From: Mycolicibacterium iranicum
GTDB lineage: Bacteria > Actinomycetota > Actinomycetes > Mycobacteriales > Mycobacteriaceae
Assembly: GCF_014190915.1 (NCBI RefSeq)
Contig: NZ_JACHVU010000001.1
Span: 124,001 to 188,000, forward strand
Length of the DNA: 64,000 bases
Direction of reading: 5' to 3'
Within the stretch, counting starts at the first letter, position 1. Every line of letters begins with the position of its first letter. The notes under the pieces were generated by a model. The model was not told the origin of the DNA. It saw only the letters and a program-made list of their open reading frames with translations, and did not search any database. This document shows, one piece after another, positions 34,787 to 43,459 of the stretch. The position numbers and the translations under genes are program-made.

Positions 34787-36013
34787 GTGCTCAGCCGTTG
34801 CATCGGCATCGACCCCGATGTCTTCGCCGCCGAGTACTGGGGGCGCAAGCCGCTGCTGAGCCGTTCTGACGCGCTGCCCCGCGACTTCTGCGATCTGCTC
34901 TCGCCCGACATGGTCGACGAGCTCATCGCCGAGCGCGGGGTACGCGCGCCGTTCCTGCGGCTGGCCAAAGAGGGGCGGGTGCTCGCGAAGGACTCCTACC
35001 TCGGGCCCGCCGGCTTCGGCGCCGAGATCGCCGACCAGGTCGACTCGGCCAAGGTGCTGGCGCAACTGGACTCCGGTGCCACGGCAGTCCTGCAGGGGCT
35101 GCACCGGCTGTGGCCGCCGCTCATCGACTTCGTGCAGCAGGCGGTGGCCGACATCGGGCACCCGGTTCAGGCCAACGCCTACATCACCCCACCCGGCAAC
35201 CGCGGGTTCGACTTCCACCACGACGTCCACGACGTGTTCGTGCTGCAGGTGTCGGGGACCAAGCGGTGGATCGTGCACGAACCCGTGCACCGGCATCCGC
35301 TTCCCGCGCAGGCGTGGACGCACTACCGCGAGCAGATCGAGGAGCGGGTCACCGCCGATCCGGTGCTCGACACGGTGCTCTCGGCCGGCGACGCGCTCTA
35401 CCTCCCCCGCGGCTGGGTCCATGCGGCCCAGGCGATGGACACGACGTCGATCCACCTGACCCTGGGTGTGTCGGCGACCACCGGGTTGGACGTCGCCCGC
35501 GCCGTCCTCGACGAACTCGGCCAGTTCGAGGAGTTCCGGGCCTCCCTGCCCATGGGCTCCGACCCCACGGACGCCGACCAGATCGCGGCGACGACCGCGA
35601 AGGTCATCGCCGACATGGTCGCCCACCTGCGTGACAACGCGCAGACGCTCAGCACGGCGGCCGCCGACCGGCTGATCACACGGCACTCGTCACGCACACG
35701 ACCCGAGGCCGTCCGTCCGCTCGCCACCCTGCGGGCGGCCGAGCAGGCGGACACTTCCGCGGTGCGGTGGCGCAGCGCCCTGCACGCCACCGTCGACCAG
35801 GTCTCCGGTGCGCGGGTCAGCCTGCGGTTACCCGACAAGACCATCACTTTCCCGGACACCTGCGCGGCAGCGCTGCGCGACATTCTCACCGGCCACGCCG
35901 TCGCGGCGGCGGCGTTGCCCGGTCTCGACGCCGCCGACGGCGCCGTGCTGATCCGGCGGCTGCTGCGCGAAGGTGTCGTGGTCCCCGCCGACGCCCCGGA
36001 AACCCGTCCCTAG
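34787..36013 (+). CDS. JmjC / cupin-4 type Fe(II)-2-oxoglutarate protein hydroxylase
   Basis: A 408-residue ribosomal-oxygenase-like enzyme (RoxA/YcfD, MINA, NO66 group). In the double-stranded beta-helix core the iron ligands align as His144 and Asp146 (HHDVHDVF, compare the HxD of the family) and His212 (LPRGWVHAA). VLQVSGTKRW matches the strand after the HxD. A helical dimerisation region and a winged-helix-like C-terminus follow. Known relatives hydroxylate Arg or His in ribosomal proteins uL16, bL27a or uL2-type substrates. Here the gene starts (GTG) 9 bp after the repeat peptide, with GAGG overlapping that stop, so the peptide is a candidate substrate. Confidence 0.85.
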   Translation: MLSRCIGIDPDVFAAEYWGRKPLLSRSDALPRDFCDLLSPDMVDELIAERGVRAPFLRLAKEGRVLAKDSYLGPAGFGAEIADQVDSAKVLAQLDSGATAVLQGLHRLWPPLIDFVQQAVADIGHPVQANAYITPPGNRGFDFHHDVHDVFVLQVSGTKRWIVHEPVHRHPLPAQAWTHYREQIEERVTADPVLDTVLSAGDALYLPRGWVHAAQAMDTTSIHLTLGVSATTGLDVARAVLDELGQFEEFRASLPMGSDPTDADQIAATTAKVIADMVAHLRDNAQTLSTAAADRLITRHSSRTRPEAVRPLATLRAAEQADTSAVRWRSALHATVDQVSGARVSLRLPDKTITFPDTCAAALRDILTGHAVAAAALPGLDAADGAVLIRRLLREGVVVPADAPETRP

Positions 36014-36016
36014 GCT
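36011..36016 (+). promoter_or_regulatory. -10 element TAGGCT, leaderless
   Basis: TAGGCT lies 6 nt before GTG 36023 and overlaps the stop of the oxygenase gene. Confidence 0.4.
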
Positions 36017-36022
36017 TGCTGC

Positions 36023-36910
36023 GTGACGACTGCCAAACGCGCGCCGTGCAGCCAGCAGTCCCTGGCGCGCGACGAGCCGATGTTCGGCACCGCATCCGCC
36101 GGCGCGACCTGGCTTCTCCTGGAGCTGGAGGGCGGATGGGGGCCGTCGGCGTTCCTGCAGTCACCCGCGTCTATCGAGCCAGACCTCGGCCGCGCGATCG
36201 TGCGCCGCGCCGAGTCCGCCGGGATGCGCATCGCCGCGATCCGGCGGCACGGCCGGCGCACGCAGACGCCGCGCTGGCGGTGGTTCGTGGCCAAGGCCGA
36301 CGTCGGCCGGCACAAGCTCCTACAGGGTGAGGTCGACGGCCCGGGCGACTACCTCGACCTCGACCTCAGTGGAGCGGACGGCACCGAGTCTCCCGACCCG
36401 CTGGTGGCGGTGTGCGCCCACGGCAAACACGACCAGTGCTGCGCGGTGCGGGGGCGCGCCGCGGTTGCCGCCATCAGCGCCGCCTACCCCGAATTCACCT
36501 GGGAGTGTTCGCATCTTGGTGGCGACCGGTTCGCTGCGACGATGCTGATCCTTCCGGAGGGGCTCTGCTACGGCCGGGTCGACGGCACCGACGCCGCCGG
36601 CCTCGTGCGGCTGTACCTGGACGGGCGACTCGACGACCGGTTCCTGCGCGGCCGCACCTCGCTGCCCCACGTGGTCCAGGCCGCCCAGCATTTCGCGCGG
36701 CAGCACCACGGCGAGGACCGGATCGAGGCGCTTGCGCCCGTCAGCGTCGAGACCGTCGAAGACGGGGCCCGGGTCGTGCTGGCGACGGATACGGGATCGG
36801 TGGAAGTCGTTCTGGACCAGCAGATGTCGGAACCGCTGTTCTCCCAGTGCCGCGCCACGGTGGCGGGCCCCGTCCGGACCTACCGATTGCGTTCGCTTAC
36901 CGAACTGTGA
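36023..36910 (+). CDS. sucrase/ferredoxin-like (thioredoxin-fold [2Fe-2S]) protein
   Basis: A 295-residue protein of the Suc_Fer-like family, distantly related to the yeast Aim32/Apd1 thioredoxin-like ferredoxins. The cluster-binding region is seen in CAHGKHDQCCAVRGR (about residues 132-146) and CSHLGGDRFAA (about 160-170), the Cys and His motifs by which this family holds a [2Fe-2S] centre. It could pass electrons to an oxygenase. It follows the JmjC gene by 9 bp and has its own TAGGCT hexamer 6 nt before the GTG. The N-terminus lacks a signal peptide. The electron-transfer partner is unknown. Confidence 0.82.
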   Translation: MTTAKRAPCSQQSLARDEPMFGTASAGATWLLLELEGGWGPSAFLQSPASIEPDLGRAIVRRAESAGMRIAAIRRHGRRTQTPRWRWFVAKADVGRHKLLQGEVDGPGDYLDLDLSGADGTESPDPLVAVCAHGKHDQCCAVRGRAAVAAISAAYPEFTWECSHLGGDRFAATMLILPEGLCYGRVDGTDAAGLVRLYLDGRLDDRFLRGRTSLPHVVQAAQHFARQHHGEDRIEALAPVSVETVEDGARVVLATDTGSVEVVLDQQMSEPLFSQCRATVAGPVRTYRLRSLTEL

Positions 36911-36962
36911 CGCTGCAGGCCGCAGGGCCCGGCGCAGCACCGGTCGCGGGTACTGCTTGATC

Positions 36963-38210
36963 ATGGCGAGCACGGGCGGCGATTGCGATGTCCTCGTCGT
37001 CGGAGCAGGCCTGGCCGGCCTGCGCTGTGCGTCCCTGCTGGCACAGCGCGGTATGTCGGTCATGGTGTGGGAGGCCGGCGACCGCGTCGGTGGGCGTGTG
37101 CACACCGACGTGGTCGACGGCTTCCGTTGCGATCGCGGCTTCCAGGTACTCAATCCCGCGTATCCGGAACTGGCTCGCGCCGTCGATGTTTCGGCCCTCG
37201 AGCTGCAATCCTTCGCGGCCGGGGTGGCGGTGCGCACCGACGACGGCGCCGCGGTGTGGGTCCATCCGCTGCGTTCCCCCCGCGAGGTGCCGCAGATGCT
37301 GACCCGCGGCGGGCTTGGCACGCGCGACGTGCTCGCGCTGGCACGCTGGGCGTTGCCGGCGCTGCGTCCCGCAGCGCTGACCTCGGGTCGCCGCGACACG
37401 ACGTTGCGCGACGCGCTCGATCGCGCGAAGGTCCGCGGTCTGCCCCGCCGGGTGCTGCAGCGCTTCCAGGCCGGTGTCGTCCTCGACGACGAGGGTTCGA
37501 CCTCGAACGCGTTCACCCTGCTGCTGGCCCGGATGTTCGCGCTCGGCGTCCCCGGCCTGCCCGCCGACGGCATGCAGGCACTGCCGGCACTGATGGCCCG
37601 GCCGATCGTCCGCGACATCGAATTCGGCAGGACGGTCACCAGGATCGCCGGCGACGGCCACGGCTGGGTGGTCACCGACGGCCGCGACACGGTACGCACA
37701 CGGCACGCGGTCGTGGCCACCGATGCCCGCACCGCGGCGTCGCTGACCGGCGTGCCGGCCCCGGCAATGAAGGGCGTCGTCACCGACTGGTGGGCCACCG
37801 ATCGCGAGGTGCCCGGCCCGGCCATGGTGTGGGTGGACGGCCGCGCGACTCCAGCCGGGCCCGTGGTGAACACCAGCGTCATCAGCAAGGCGGCGCCGTC
37901 CTATGCGCCCGCGGGCTACCACCTCGTCGCGGCGTCGGCGCTCGTCGGCCGGACCGAGGCGCCACCCGAGCCGGTCGTTCGCGCGCACGCGGCGGACATC
38001 CTGGGCACCGACGGTTCGTCATGGATTCCGTTGGTCAGACACGTGATCAGCGATGCGCTACCCGTGCAGCCGCCGCCGCTCCGTGCCCGCGGACCGGTAC
38101 GCAGCCCCGACGGCCTGTGGGTGTGCGGCGACCACCGCGACACGGCGTCGATCCAGGGCGCCCTGGTCAGCGGCCGCCGGGTCGCCGACGCCATCACGGG
38201 CCGCACCTGA
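36963..38210 (+). CDS. FAD-dependent amine oxidase / protoporphyrinogen oxidase-like oxidoreductase
   Basis: A 415-residue flavoprotein with the dinucleotide-binding motif VVGAGLAGLRCA at the N-terminus, EAGDRVGGRVHTD (the second FAD motif of the amine oxidase family) and a C-terminal FAD-closing segment LWVCGDHRDTASIQGALVSGRRVA. The family oxidises amines, porphyrinogens or carotenoid-like substrates; which one is not evident. It starts 52 bp after the [2Fe-2S] protein on the same strand and might be cotranscribed. Its last 153 bp overlap the convergent MFS gene. The longer frame from 36732 is rejected because the flavin motif starts right after ATG 36963. Confidence 0.85.
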   Translation: MASTGGDCDVLVVGAGLAGLRCASLLAQRGMSVMVWEAGDRVGGRVHTDVVDGFRCDRGFQVLNPAYPELARAVDVSALELQSFAAGVAVRTDDGAAVWVHPLRSPREVPQMLTRGGLGTRDVLALARWALPALRPAALTSGRRDTTLRDALDRAKVRGLPRRVLQRFQAGVVLDDEGSTSNAFTLLLARMFALGVPGLPADGMQALPALMARPIVRDIEFGRTVTRIAGDGHGWVVTDGRDTVRTRHAVVATDARTAASLTGVPAPAMKGVVTDWWATDREVPGPAMVWVDGRATPAGPVVNTSVISKAAPSYAPAGYHLVAASALVGRTEAPPEPVVRAHAADILGTDGSSWIPLVRHVISDALPVQPPPLRARGPVRSPDGLWVCGDHRDTASIQGALVSGRRVADAITGRT

Positions 38211-39410
38211 CGCCCACTGAGTGGCAGCCACCACCGCGGCGACGGCCGCCAGCCCGGCGAGCACCACTGCCGCGAACCCCTGGCCCGCGGAGGCGCCGAG
38301 CCAGCCGGCCAGCGGGTAGGTCACGAAGAAACAGGCGTGGGACAGCGAGAACTGCGCGGTGAACAGCGCGCAGCGCGTCTCAGGCACCGACTCGTCGCGC
38401 ACCAACCTCGCCGCGGGCGTATTGATCAGTGAGGTTCCCGCCCCGAGAACGACCCACAGCGACGACAGCAGCATCCACGCCGTCGTGGCGGGCGGCGCGA
38501 GAAGCAGCGTGGCGGCCGTCGCACCGAGCCCCGCCAGCACGATTGCGGCCCCGGTGAGCATGACGCGCCGGTCCGAGGCGATCGCGATCAGTGCCGGCAC
38601 CGAGAGCGCCGCGGCCATCGAGCCGGCTCCGTAACAGGCGAGCAGCACCGCCATCGCGGACCCGCCGTCGGCATGGAGCAGCGTGTGGGCGTACACCACG
38701 GTGTTGACGACCACCAGGGCGGTCGCGGCGGCCACCACCATGTTCAGCGCGAGCAGGGCGCGCAGCACCGGCCGGCCGAACGCATGCCGCACGCCGTCGG
38801 TCGTCCGCGTCCAGAACGACGACGCCGCCCGCTCACCACCCGAGCGCGGTATCGCGCTCCTGTGCACCAGCAGACCCGACAGCACGAAACCCAGTGCGGT
38901 ACCGAGGAACAGGTTGTCGTACGTGACCACGACCAGGAGGGCGGCGGCCAGGGCCGGACTCAGCAGCGATTCCAGGTCGTAGGCGAGCCGGGACAGGGTC
39001 AGCCCGCGGGTGTAGTCCTCGTCGTCGTCGAGGACCGCGGGCAGCACCGACTGGAACGCCGGGGTGAAGGTGGCCGAGGCAGCCTGCAGGACGAAGACGA
39101 GAACATAGATCTGCCAGGTCTGTTCGACCCACGGCAGCAGTGCTGCGATCCCTGCGCGCAGCACATTGGCCCCGATCAGCAGAGTGCGCGGCGGGACGCG
39201 GTAGGCCGCCGCCGTGATCACCGGGGCCACCAGGACGTAGGCGGCCATCTTGATCGCCAGCGCCGATCCGAGCACCGTGCCGGCGTCGTCACCGGCCAGC
39301 GCATACGCCAGCAGCCCCAGCGCGACCGTCAGCAGCCCGGTGCCGATCAGCGCGACGACCTGCGCGCCGAACAGCGACCGGAACGTCGGATTACGCAGAA
39401 TGCCCAGCAT
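38058..39410 (-). CDS. MFS transporter (MFS_3/EntS-like exporter)
   Basis: A 450-residue transporter with about twelve hydrophobic helices between residues 12 and 400 and no large extracytoplasmic loop. The N-terminus LRNPTFRSLFGAQVVALIGTGLLTVALGLLAYAL is typical of the MFS_3 drug/siderophore export branch. Hydrophobic sequence ends at about VAATQW; the last 50 or so residues are hydrophilic, Ala/Arg-rich and lie antisense to the end of the FAD oxidoreductase gene. This suggests the original stop was lost and the tail is an extension. The substrate is unknown. Confidence 0.85.
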   Translation of the reverse strand: MLGILRNPTFRSLFGAQVVALIGTGLLTVALGLLAYALAGDDAGTVLGSALAIKMAAYVLVAPVITAAAYRVPPRTLLIGANVLRAGIAALLPWVEQTWQIYVLVFVLQAASATFTPAFQSVLPAVLDDDEDYTRGLTLSRLAYDLESLLSPALAAALLVVVTYDNLFLGTALGFVLSGLLVHRSAIPRSGGERAASSFWTRTTDGVRHAFGRPVLRALLALNMVVAAATALVVVNTVVYAHTLLHADGGSAMAVLLACYGAGSMAAALSVPALIAIASDRRVMLTGAAIVLAGLGATAATLLLAPPATTAWMLLSSLWVVLGAGTSLINTPAARLVRDESVPETRCALFTAQFSLSHACFFVTYPLAGWLGASAGQGFAAVVLAGLAAVAAVVAATQWASGAARDGVGDPAAADQGALDRRRVAVVAAHPQAVGAAYRSAGTERRRLHG

Positions 39411-39452
39411 CGCAACGCAATTCGATCGCTAGGCCCACGAAAGGGATGAAGC

Positions 39453-39478
39453 ACTATCTGCTTTCATACGTAGATAGT
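39453..39478. promoter_or_regulatory. inverted repeat ACTATCT-N12-AGATAGT
   Basis: Seven-base arms at 39453-39459 and 39472-39478 lie in the divergent region between the MFS gene and the small membrane protein. It is a candidate operator for a regulator that is not encoded nearby. Confidence 0.4.
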
Positions 39479-39532
39479 AAACCAGTGAGACATCGAGGCA
39501 TGCAACCGCGGAATGCGGGAACCCGGTTGTCG

Positions 39533-39853
39533 ATGGGTAACGACCGCGACTTCGCCGAGAAGAGGTTCACCAGGCCCGGTGACTACCGGACCGCGGTGGT
39601 CTATACCCTCGTCGTAATCGCGCTGGCCGGCGTGGCGTTCGCGTTCTACGCCACCGGGCCCCGGGATTCGGTGTTCCGCGCAGCCCTGGTCCCGGCGTTC
39701 CTGTTCGCCGGTGGGGTCGGGGCGCTGATCCGGGCCTATCGCGAATGGAAGACCGAGCGCGGCTGGACCGCGTGGCAGGGTGCTGGCTGGCTTCTGTTGC
39801 TGAGCATGCTCGTGACGCTCTCGGTCCCGGGCTCGGCCGCCTTCGCGAGCTGA
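39533..39853 (+). CDS. small three-helix membrane protein
   Basis: A 106-residue protein of unknown function. A basic N-terminus (MGNDRDFAEKRFTRPGDYR) precedes three hydrophobic helices: AVVYTLVVIALAGVAFAFY, LVPAFLFAGGVGALI and GAGWLLLLSMLVTLSV. The start at ATG 39533 is preferred because the upstream 29 codons of the open frame cross the inverted repeat and look non-coding, but no clear ribosome site is seen. It is convergent with fadD2, whose stop is 17 bp away. Confidence 0.6.
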   Translation: MGNDRDFAEKRFTRPGDYRTAVVYTLVVIALAGVAFAFYATGPRDSVFRAALVPAFLFAGGVGALIRAYREWKTERGWTAWQGAGWLLLLSMLVTLSVPGSAAFAS

Positions 39854-39870
39854 GGCCGATCACGCCCACC

Positions 39871-41586
39871 TCAGTCCGAGGTGGGGAGCTCCATGTCCCG
39901 CAGCTCGCGCTTGAGGATCTTGCCCGTGGGGTTGCGGGGCAACTCGTCGAGGAAGACCACCTCGCGAGGCACCTTGTAGCGGGCGAGGTTGTCCTTGACG
40001 TAGGCCTTGATGGCGTCCTCGTCGATCGTGGCGCCCTCGGCCTTGACCACGAAGCAGCGCAGTCGGTGGCCCCAGTCCTTGTCCTCGACACCGAGCGCCG
40101 TGGCCTCCACGACCTCGGGGTGGCCGCTGACGAGATCCTCGACCTCGGCGGGGAAGACGTTCTCGCCGCCGGAGACGATCATCTCGTCGTCTCGTCCGCT
40201 GACGTAGAGCAGGTCGTTCTCGTCGAAGTAGCCGACGTCGCCGGAAGACAGCAGCCCGTCGATGATCTGCTTGCCGCCGCCGCCGGTGTACCCCTCGAAC
40301 GGGAAGAAATTGCCGACGAAGATCCGGCCCACCTCTCCCTTGGGGAGTTCGTTGCCGTTGTCGTCGAGGATCTTGACCTTCATGCCCTTGACGACCGGGC
40401 CCACGGTGGCCGGGTTGATCGAAAGGTGTTGCGGCCCAGCGATGGTCGCATACGCCACCTCGGTGGACCCGTAGAGGTTGTAGATGACGGGACCGAGGTC
40501 CTTGAGCGCGCGGGTGGCCAGCTCGGCGCCGAGCTGCGAGCCCGAGACGAACACGATGCGCAGCGAGGACAGGTCGGGTTTCGGTGAGGTCTTCTCGAGT
40601 TCGTCGAGCATGCGCGAGAGCATCACCGGAACCACGACGATCGCGGTGGCCTTGTGCTTCTCGATGTCGGCGAGCACCGTGGCCGGCTTGAACCGCCTGC
40701 GCAGTACCAGCGTCGAGCCCAGCATCATCGCGATCGTCGCGTGCAGGAACCCCAGCGCGTGGAACATCGGGGCGGGCAGCGACGTCACCTGCTTGGCCTT
40801 GAACGGCACCGAGGACAGCACCCCGCCGATGGGGGCCAACGACGGCGGCGCACTGCGGTTGGCGCCCTTCGGCGTGCCGGTGGTGCCACTGGTGAGGATG
40901 ATGATCGACGAATGCCGGGTCGCCTTCGGCGGCGGCGTCGCACTGGTGCGGGCGATCAGCTCTTCGAGGGTTTCGTCGGTACTGCCCGAGGGTTCGTCCT
41001 TGTCCGGGTTGACGCCCAGTGCGCGCAGCCTGCCCAGTTCCGGCTCGGCCTGCGAGACGGCGGCGGTGTACTCGTCGTCGAAGATGATGAGCTTGGCGCC
41101 CTCGCGGTGGGAGACCTCTTTGATCTGGGGTCCGGAGAACTCGCTGTTGAGCAGGATGATGCGGGCCCCAGTTTTGGCGGTGGCATAGACCGAGACGAGG
41201 AACCACCGGTGGTTGCGGGCCAGGATCGCCACGCCGTCACCGCCTTTGACCCCCTTGGCGAGCAGCCCGTTGGCCACCGCGTTGGCCGCGTCGTCGAGTT
41301 CCTTGAACGTCATCTGACCGAAGTCGTCGATGACCGCGGTGCGGTGCGGGTGCCGGCGCGCGTTGAGCGCTGCGATCATGCCGAACTCGCCCCAGCGCCG
41401 GATGTCGCCGATCAGTGCGGCGACGTCCTGCGGCGGCTCCACCTTCAGGGCGCCCGACTCGAACATCTTGCGCGCGTAGTGGATCTCGGCCGAGCCGCGA
41501 TCGAGGTACTTCCCGACGGTCTTACCGACCGACGACTGCTGCACCTTGGCGAGCGCCTGGAACGGGAGATCGCTGATGTTGGGCAT
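39871..41586 (-). CDS. fadD2: fatty-acyl-CoA synthetase FadD2
   Basis: A 571-residue AMP-dependent acyl-CoA ligase. The adenylation P-loop TSGTTGTPKGA, the YGSTEVA motif, the SGDVGYFDENDLLYVSGRDD core and the C-terminal lysine in NPTGKILKREL are all present. It activates fatty acids to acyl-CoA via acyl-adenylate. It corresponds to Rv0270 by length and by its place beside the polymerase gene and fadE6 (recalled). It is divergent from polD2, with TAAGGT 6 nt before its ATG. Confidence 0.92.
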   Translation of the reverse strand: MPNISDLPFQALAKVQQSSVGKTVGKYLDRGSAEIHYARKMFESGALKVEPPQDVAALIGDIRRWGEFGMIAALNARRHPHRTAVIDDFGQMTFKELDDAANAVANGLLAKGVKGGDGVAILARNHRWFLVSVYATAKTGARIILLNSEFSGPQIKEVSHREGAKLIIFDDEYTAAVSQAEPELGRLRALGVNPDKDEPSGSTDETLEELIARTSATPPPKATRHSSIIILTSGTTGTPKGANRSAPPSLAPIGGVLSSVPFKAKQVTSLPAPMFHALGFLHATIAMMLGSTLVLRRRFKPATVLADIEKHKATAIVVVPVMLSRMLDELEKTSPKPDLSSLRIVFVSGSQLGAELATRALKDLGPVIYNLYGSTEVAYATIAGPQHLSINPATVGPVVKGMKVKILDDNGNELPKGEVGRIFVGNFFPFEGYTGGGGKQIIDGLLSSGDVGYFDENDLLYVSGRDDEMIVSGGENVFPAEVEDLVSGHPEVVEATALGVEDKDWGHRLRCFVVKAEGATIDEDAIKAYVKDNLARYKVPREVVFLDELPRNPTGKILKRELRDMELPTSD

Positions 41587-41592
41587 GCGTCA

Positions 41593-41598
41593 ACCTTA
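41593..41598 (-). promoter_or_regulatory. -10 element TAAGGT, leaderless (fadD2)
   Basis: On the minus strand TAAGGT lies 6 nt before ATG 41586. Confidence 0.45.
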
Positions 41599-41644
41599 TG
41601 TGACAGGGGTCGCAGTCAGACGTCGAACGACGGGGCCGGGAACC

Positions 41645-41650
41645 TACGAT
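41645..41650 (+). promoter_or_regulatory. -10 element TACGAT, leaderless (polD2)
   Basis: TACGAT lies 6 nt before ATG 41657, facing the fadD2 promoter about 50 bp away. Confidence 0.5.
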
Positions 41651-41656
41651 GAGCAC

Positions 41657-42895
41657 ATGGCTGCTGGCGAGTCGTTCGACATCGGCGGGCGGCAGGTGCC
41701 GATCACCAATCCGGACAAGGTCGTCTTCGGCGACCTCGGTCTGACCAAGATGGACCTGATCCGCTACTACACCGCGGTCGCCGACGGCGCGCTGCGCGGC
41801 GTCCGAGACCGGCCGATGATCCTCAAGCGCTTCGTCAAGGGGATCGACCAGGAGGCCGTGTTCCAGAAACGGGCGCCGGAGAAACGGCCGGACTTCATCG
41901 AGGTGGCCGAACTCAAGTACGCGTCGGGGACGTCGGCGAAGGAGGCGGTACTGCGCGAGCCCGCCGGTCTCGTCTGGGCGGTGAATCTGGGTTGCGTCGA
42001 CCTGAACCCGCATCCCGTGCGCGACGACGACCTCGAGCACCCCGATGAACTGCGGGTGGACCTGGACCCGATGCCGGGCGTCGGGTGGCGCCAGATCCTC
42101 GACGTCGCGTTCGTCGCCCGCGAGGTCCTCGAAGACCACGGCCTGGTGGCCTGGCCCAAGACCTCGGGTTCACGCGGCTTCCACATCTATGCCCGCATCC
42201 ACCGCCGGTGGCCCTTCAAACTCGTGCGGCTCGCCGCCGAAGCAGTGGCGCGCGAGGTGGAGCGCCGCGCGCCGGAGTCGGCGACCGCACGGTGGTGGAA
42301 GGAAGAACGTCACGGCGTCTTCGTCGACTTCAACCAGAACGCCAAGGACCGGACGGTCGCCTCCGCGTACTCGGTGCGCGCCACCCCGGACGCGCGCGTC
42401 TCGACCCCGCTGTTCTGGGACGAGGTGGCCGCATGCCGGCCGGAGGAGTTCACCGTGCGGACCGTGCCCGGGCGGTTCGCCGACCTGGGCGATCCGTGGG
42501 AGGGCATGGACGACGCCCCCGGCGGCCTGGAGGGCCTGCTCGAGCTCGCCGAGGCGCTGGGCCCTGCCGAGAAGGCCCCTCGGGGCGCGGCGAAGTCGGG
42601 CGACGGGCGCAGACAGTCGATCATGCCGTTGATCGAGGTGGCGCGGACCAAGACCAGGGACGAGGCGATGGCGGCGCTGCAGCAGTGGCGGGACAAGTAC
42701 CCGTCGGCGGCCGAAAAATTGGAACCCACAGACGTTCTCGTCGACGGCATGCGTGGGCCGAGCTCGATCTGGTATCGCATCCGGATCAACCTGCAGCACG
42801 TCGCCGAGGAGGCGCGCCCGCCGCAGGAGGAACTGCTGGCGGACTACAACCCCTGGGCCACCTACAAGGGCGCTCAGCAACAGCGCCGCGGCTAA
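41657..42895 (+). CDS. polD2: standalone LigD-type polymerase domain (PolD2-like primase-polymerase)
   Basis: A 412-residue archaeo-eukaryotic primase-type polymerase homologous to the POL domain of LigD but without ligase or nuclease domains. The divalent-metal motif DLDP puts catalytic Asp at 135 and 137 (ELRVDLDPMP). Other family blocks are LVWAVNLGCVDLNPHP, KTSGSRGFHIYARI and KDRTVASAYSVRATPDARVSTPL. Mycobacteria have standalone LigD-POL homologues (PolD1, PolD2) that add ribonucleotides and fill short gaps; Rv0269c occupies the same place (recalled). ATG 41657 is supported by its -10 box. The frame from 41546 is rejected as it runs into the fadD2 coding region. Confidence 0.88.
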   Translation: MAAGESFDIGGRQVPITNPDKVVFGDLGLTKMDLIRYYTAVADGALRGVRDRPMILKRFVKGIDQEAVFQKRAPEKRPDFIEVAELKYASGTSAKEAVLREPAGLVWAVNLGCVDLNPHPVRDDDLEHPDELRVDLDPMPGVGWRQILDVAFVAREVLEDHGLVAWPKTSGSRGFHIYARIHRRWPFKLVRLAAEAVAREVERRAPESATARWWKEERHGVFVDFNQNAKDRTVASAYSVRATPDARVSTPLFWDEVAACRPEEFTVRTVPGRFADLGDPWEGMDDAPGGLEGLLELAEALGPAEKAPRGAAKSGDGRRQSIMPLIEVARTKTRDEAMAALQQWRDKYPSAAEKLEPTDVLVDGMRGPSSIWYRIRINLQHVAEEARPPQEELLADYNPWATYKGAQQQRRG

Positions 42896-43043
42896 GTTAC
42901 CGGCGAGTTTGCTAGCGGCATCGGCTCAGAGTTCTTACCGAACAATTAGTCCTTACACCCAGCAGCCTTAAATTGGCTTACTACCTTGATGATTGTGTCG
43001 CTGACCGGTGACGCGAAATTGCACTAGATCGAGGGAGGCTGCG

Positions 43044-43451
43044 ATGTACGGCAATCCGACGTTTCACTGCGATGGCGCCGACATTCGGGCGCACTGTCGT
43101 CAGCTGGCCACCGTCGTCAAGATCTCGGGCCACCTCGACGGCGCCAACGTCGAGCGGTCCGGGCGCTACATCGACCGCTTCATCCTTCCGGAGAAGCCCT
43201 TCGTCCTAGACCTCAGCGACGTCGATTCGTTTGCCGCGGAAGCTCTTTCGCTGCTGTTCGTCGTCGACGACCTCTGCACCGCCGCCGGCGAGGAGTGGTC
43301 ACTGGTCGCCAGCCGCGCTGTCGAGCAGGCCCTTCGCGACGCCGGGATCGATTTCCCCGCGGCCGGCTCGGTGCCCGAAGCGCTCAACCACTTCGCCGAT
43401 GCGATGGTCGCGCGCCGTCAGCTGCTCCCCCTGCTCACCAAGACTGCGTAA
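43044..43451 (+). CDS. STAS-domain protein (anti-sigma-factor antagonist type) lacking the canonical phospho-Ser
   Basis: A 135-residue single-domain STAS protein. The strand-turn-helix of the fold is VLDLSDVDSFAAEALSLLFVVDDLC. Where SpoIIAA-type antagonists have D-S-S-G this protein reads F-A-A-E-A, so it probably cannot be regulated by phosphorylation at that site. No anti-sigma factor or sigma gene is adjacent. GAGGGAGG lies before ATG 43044. The preceding 148-bp gap holds no gene that I can support. Confidence 0.75.
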   Translation: MYGNPTFHCDGADIRAHCRQLATVVKISGHLDGANVERSGRYIDRFILPEKPFVLDLSDVDSFAAEALSLLFVVDDLCTAAGEEWSLVASRAVEQALRDAGIDFPAAGSVPEALNHFADAMVARRQLLPLLTKTA

Positions 43452-43459
43452 GGAACACT

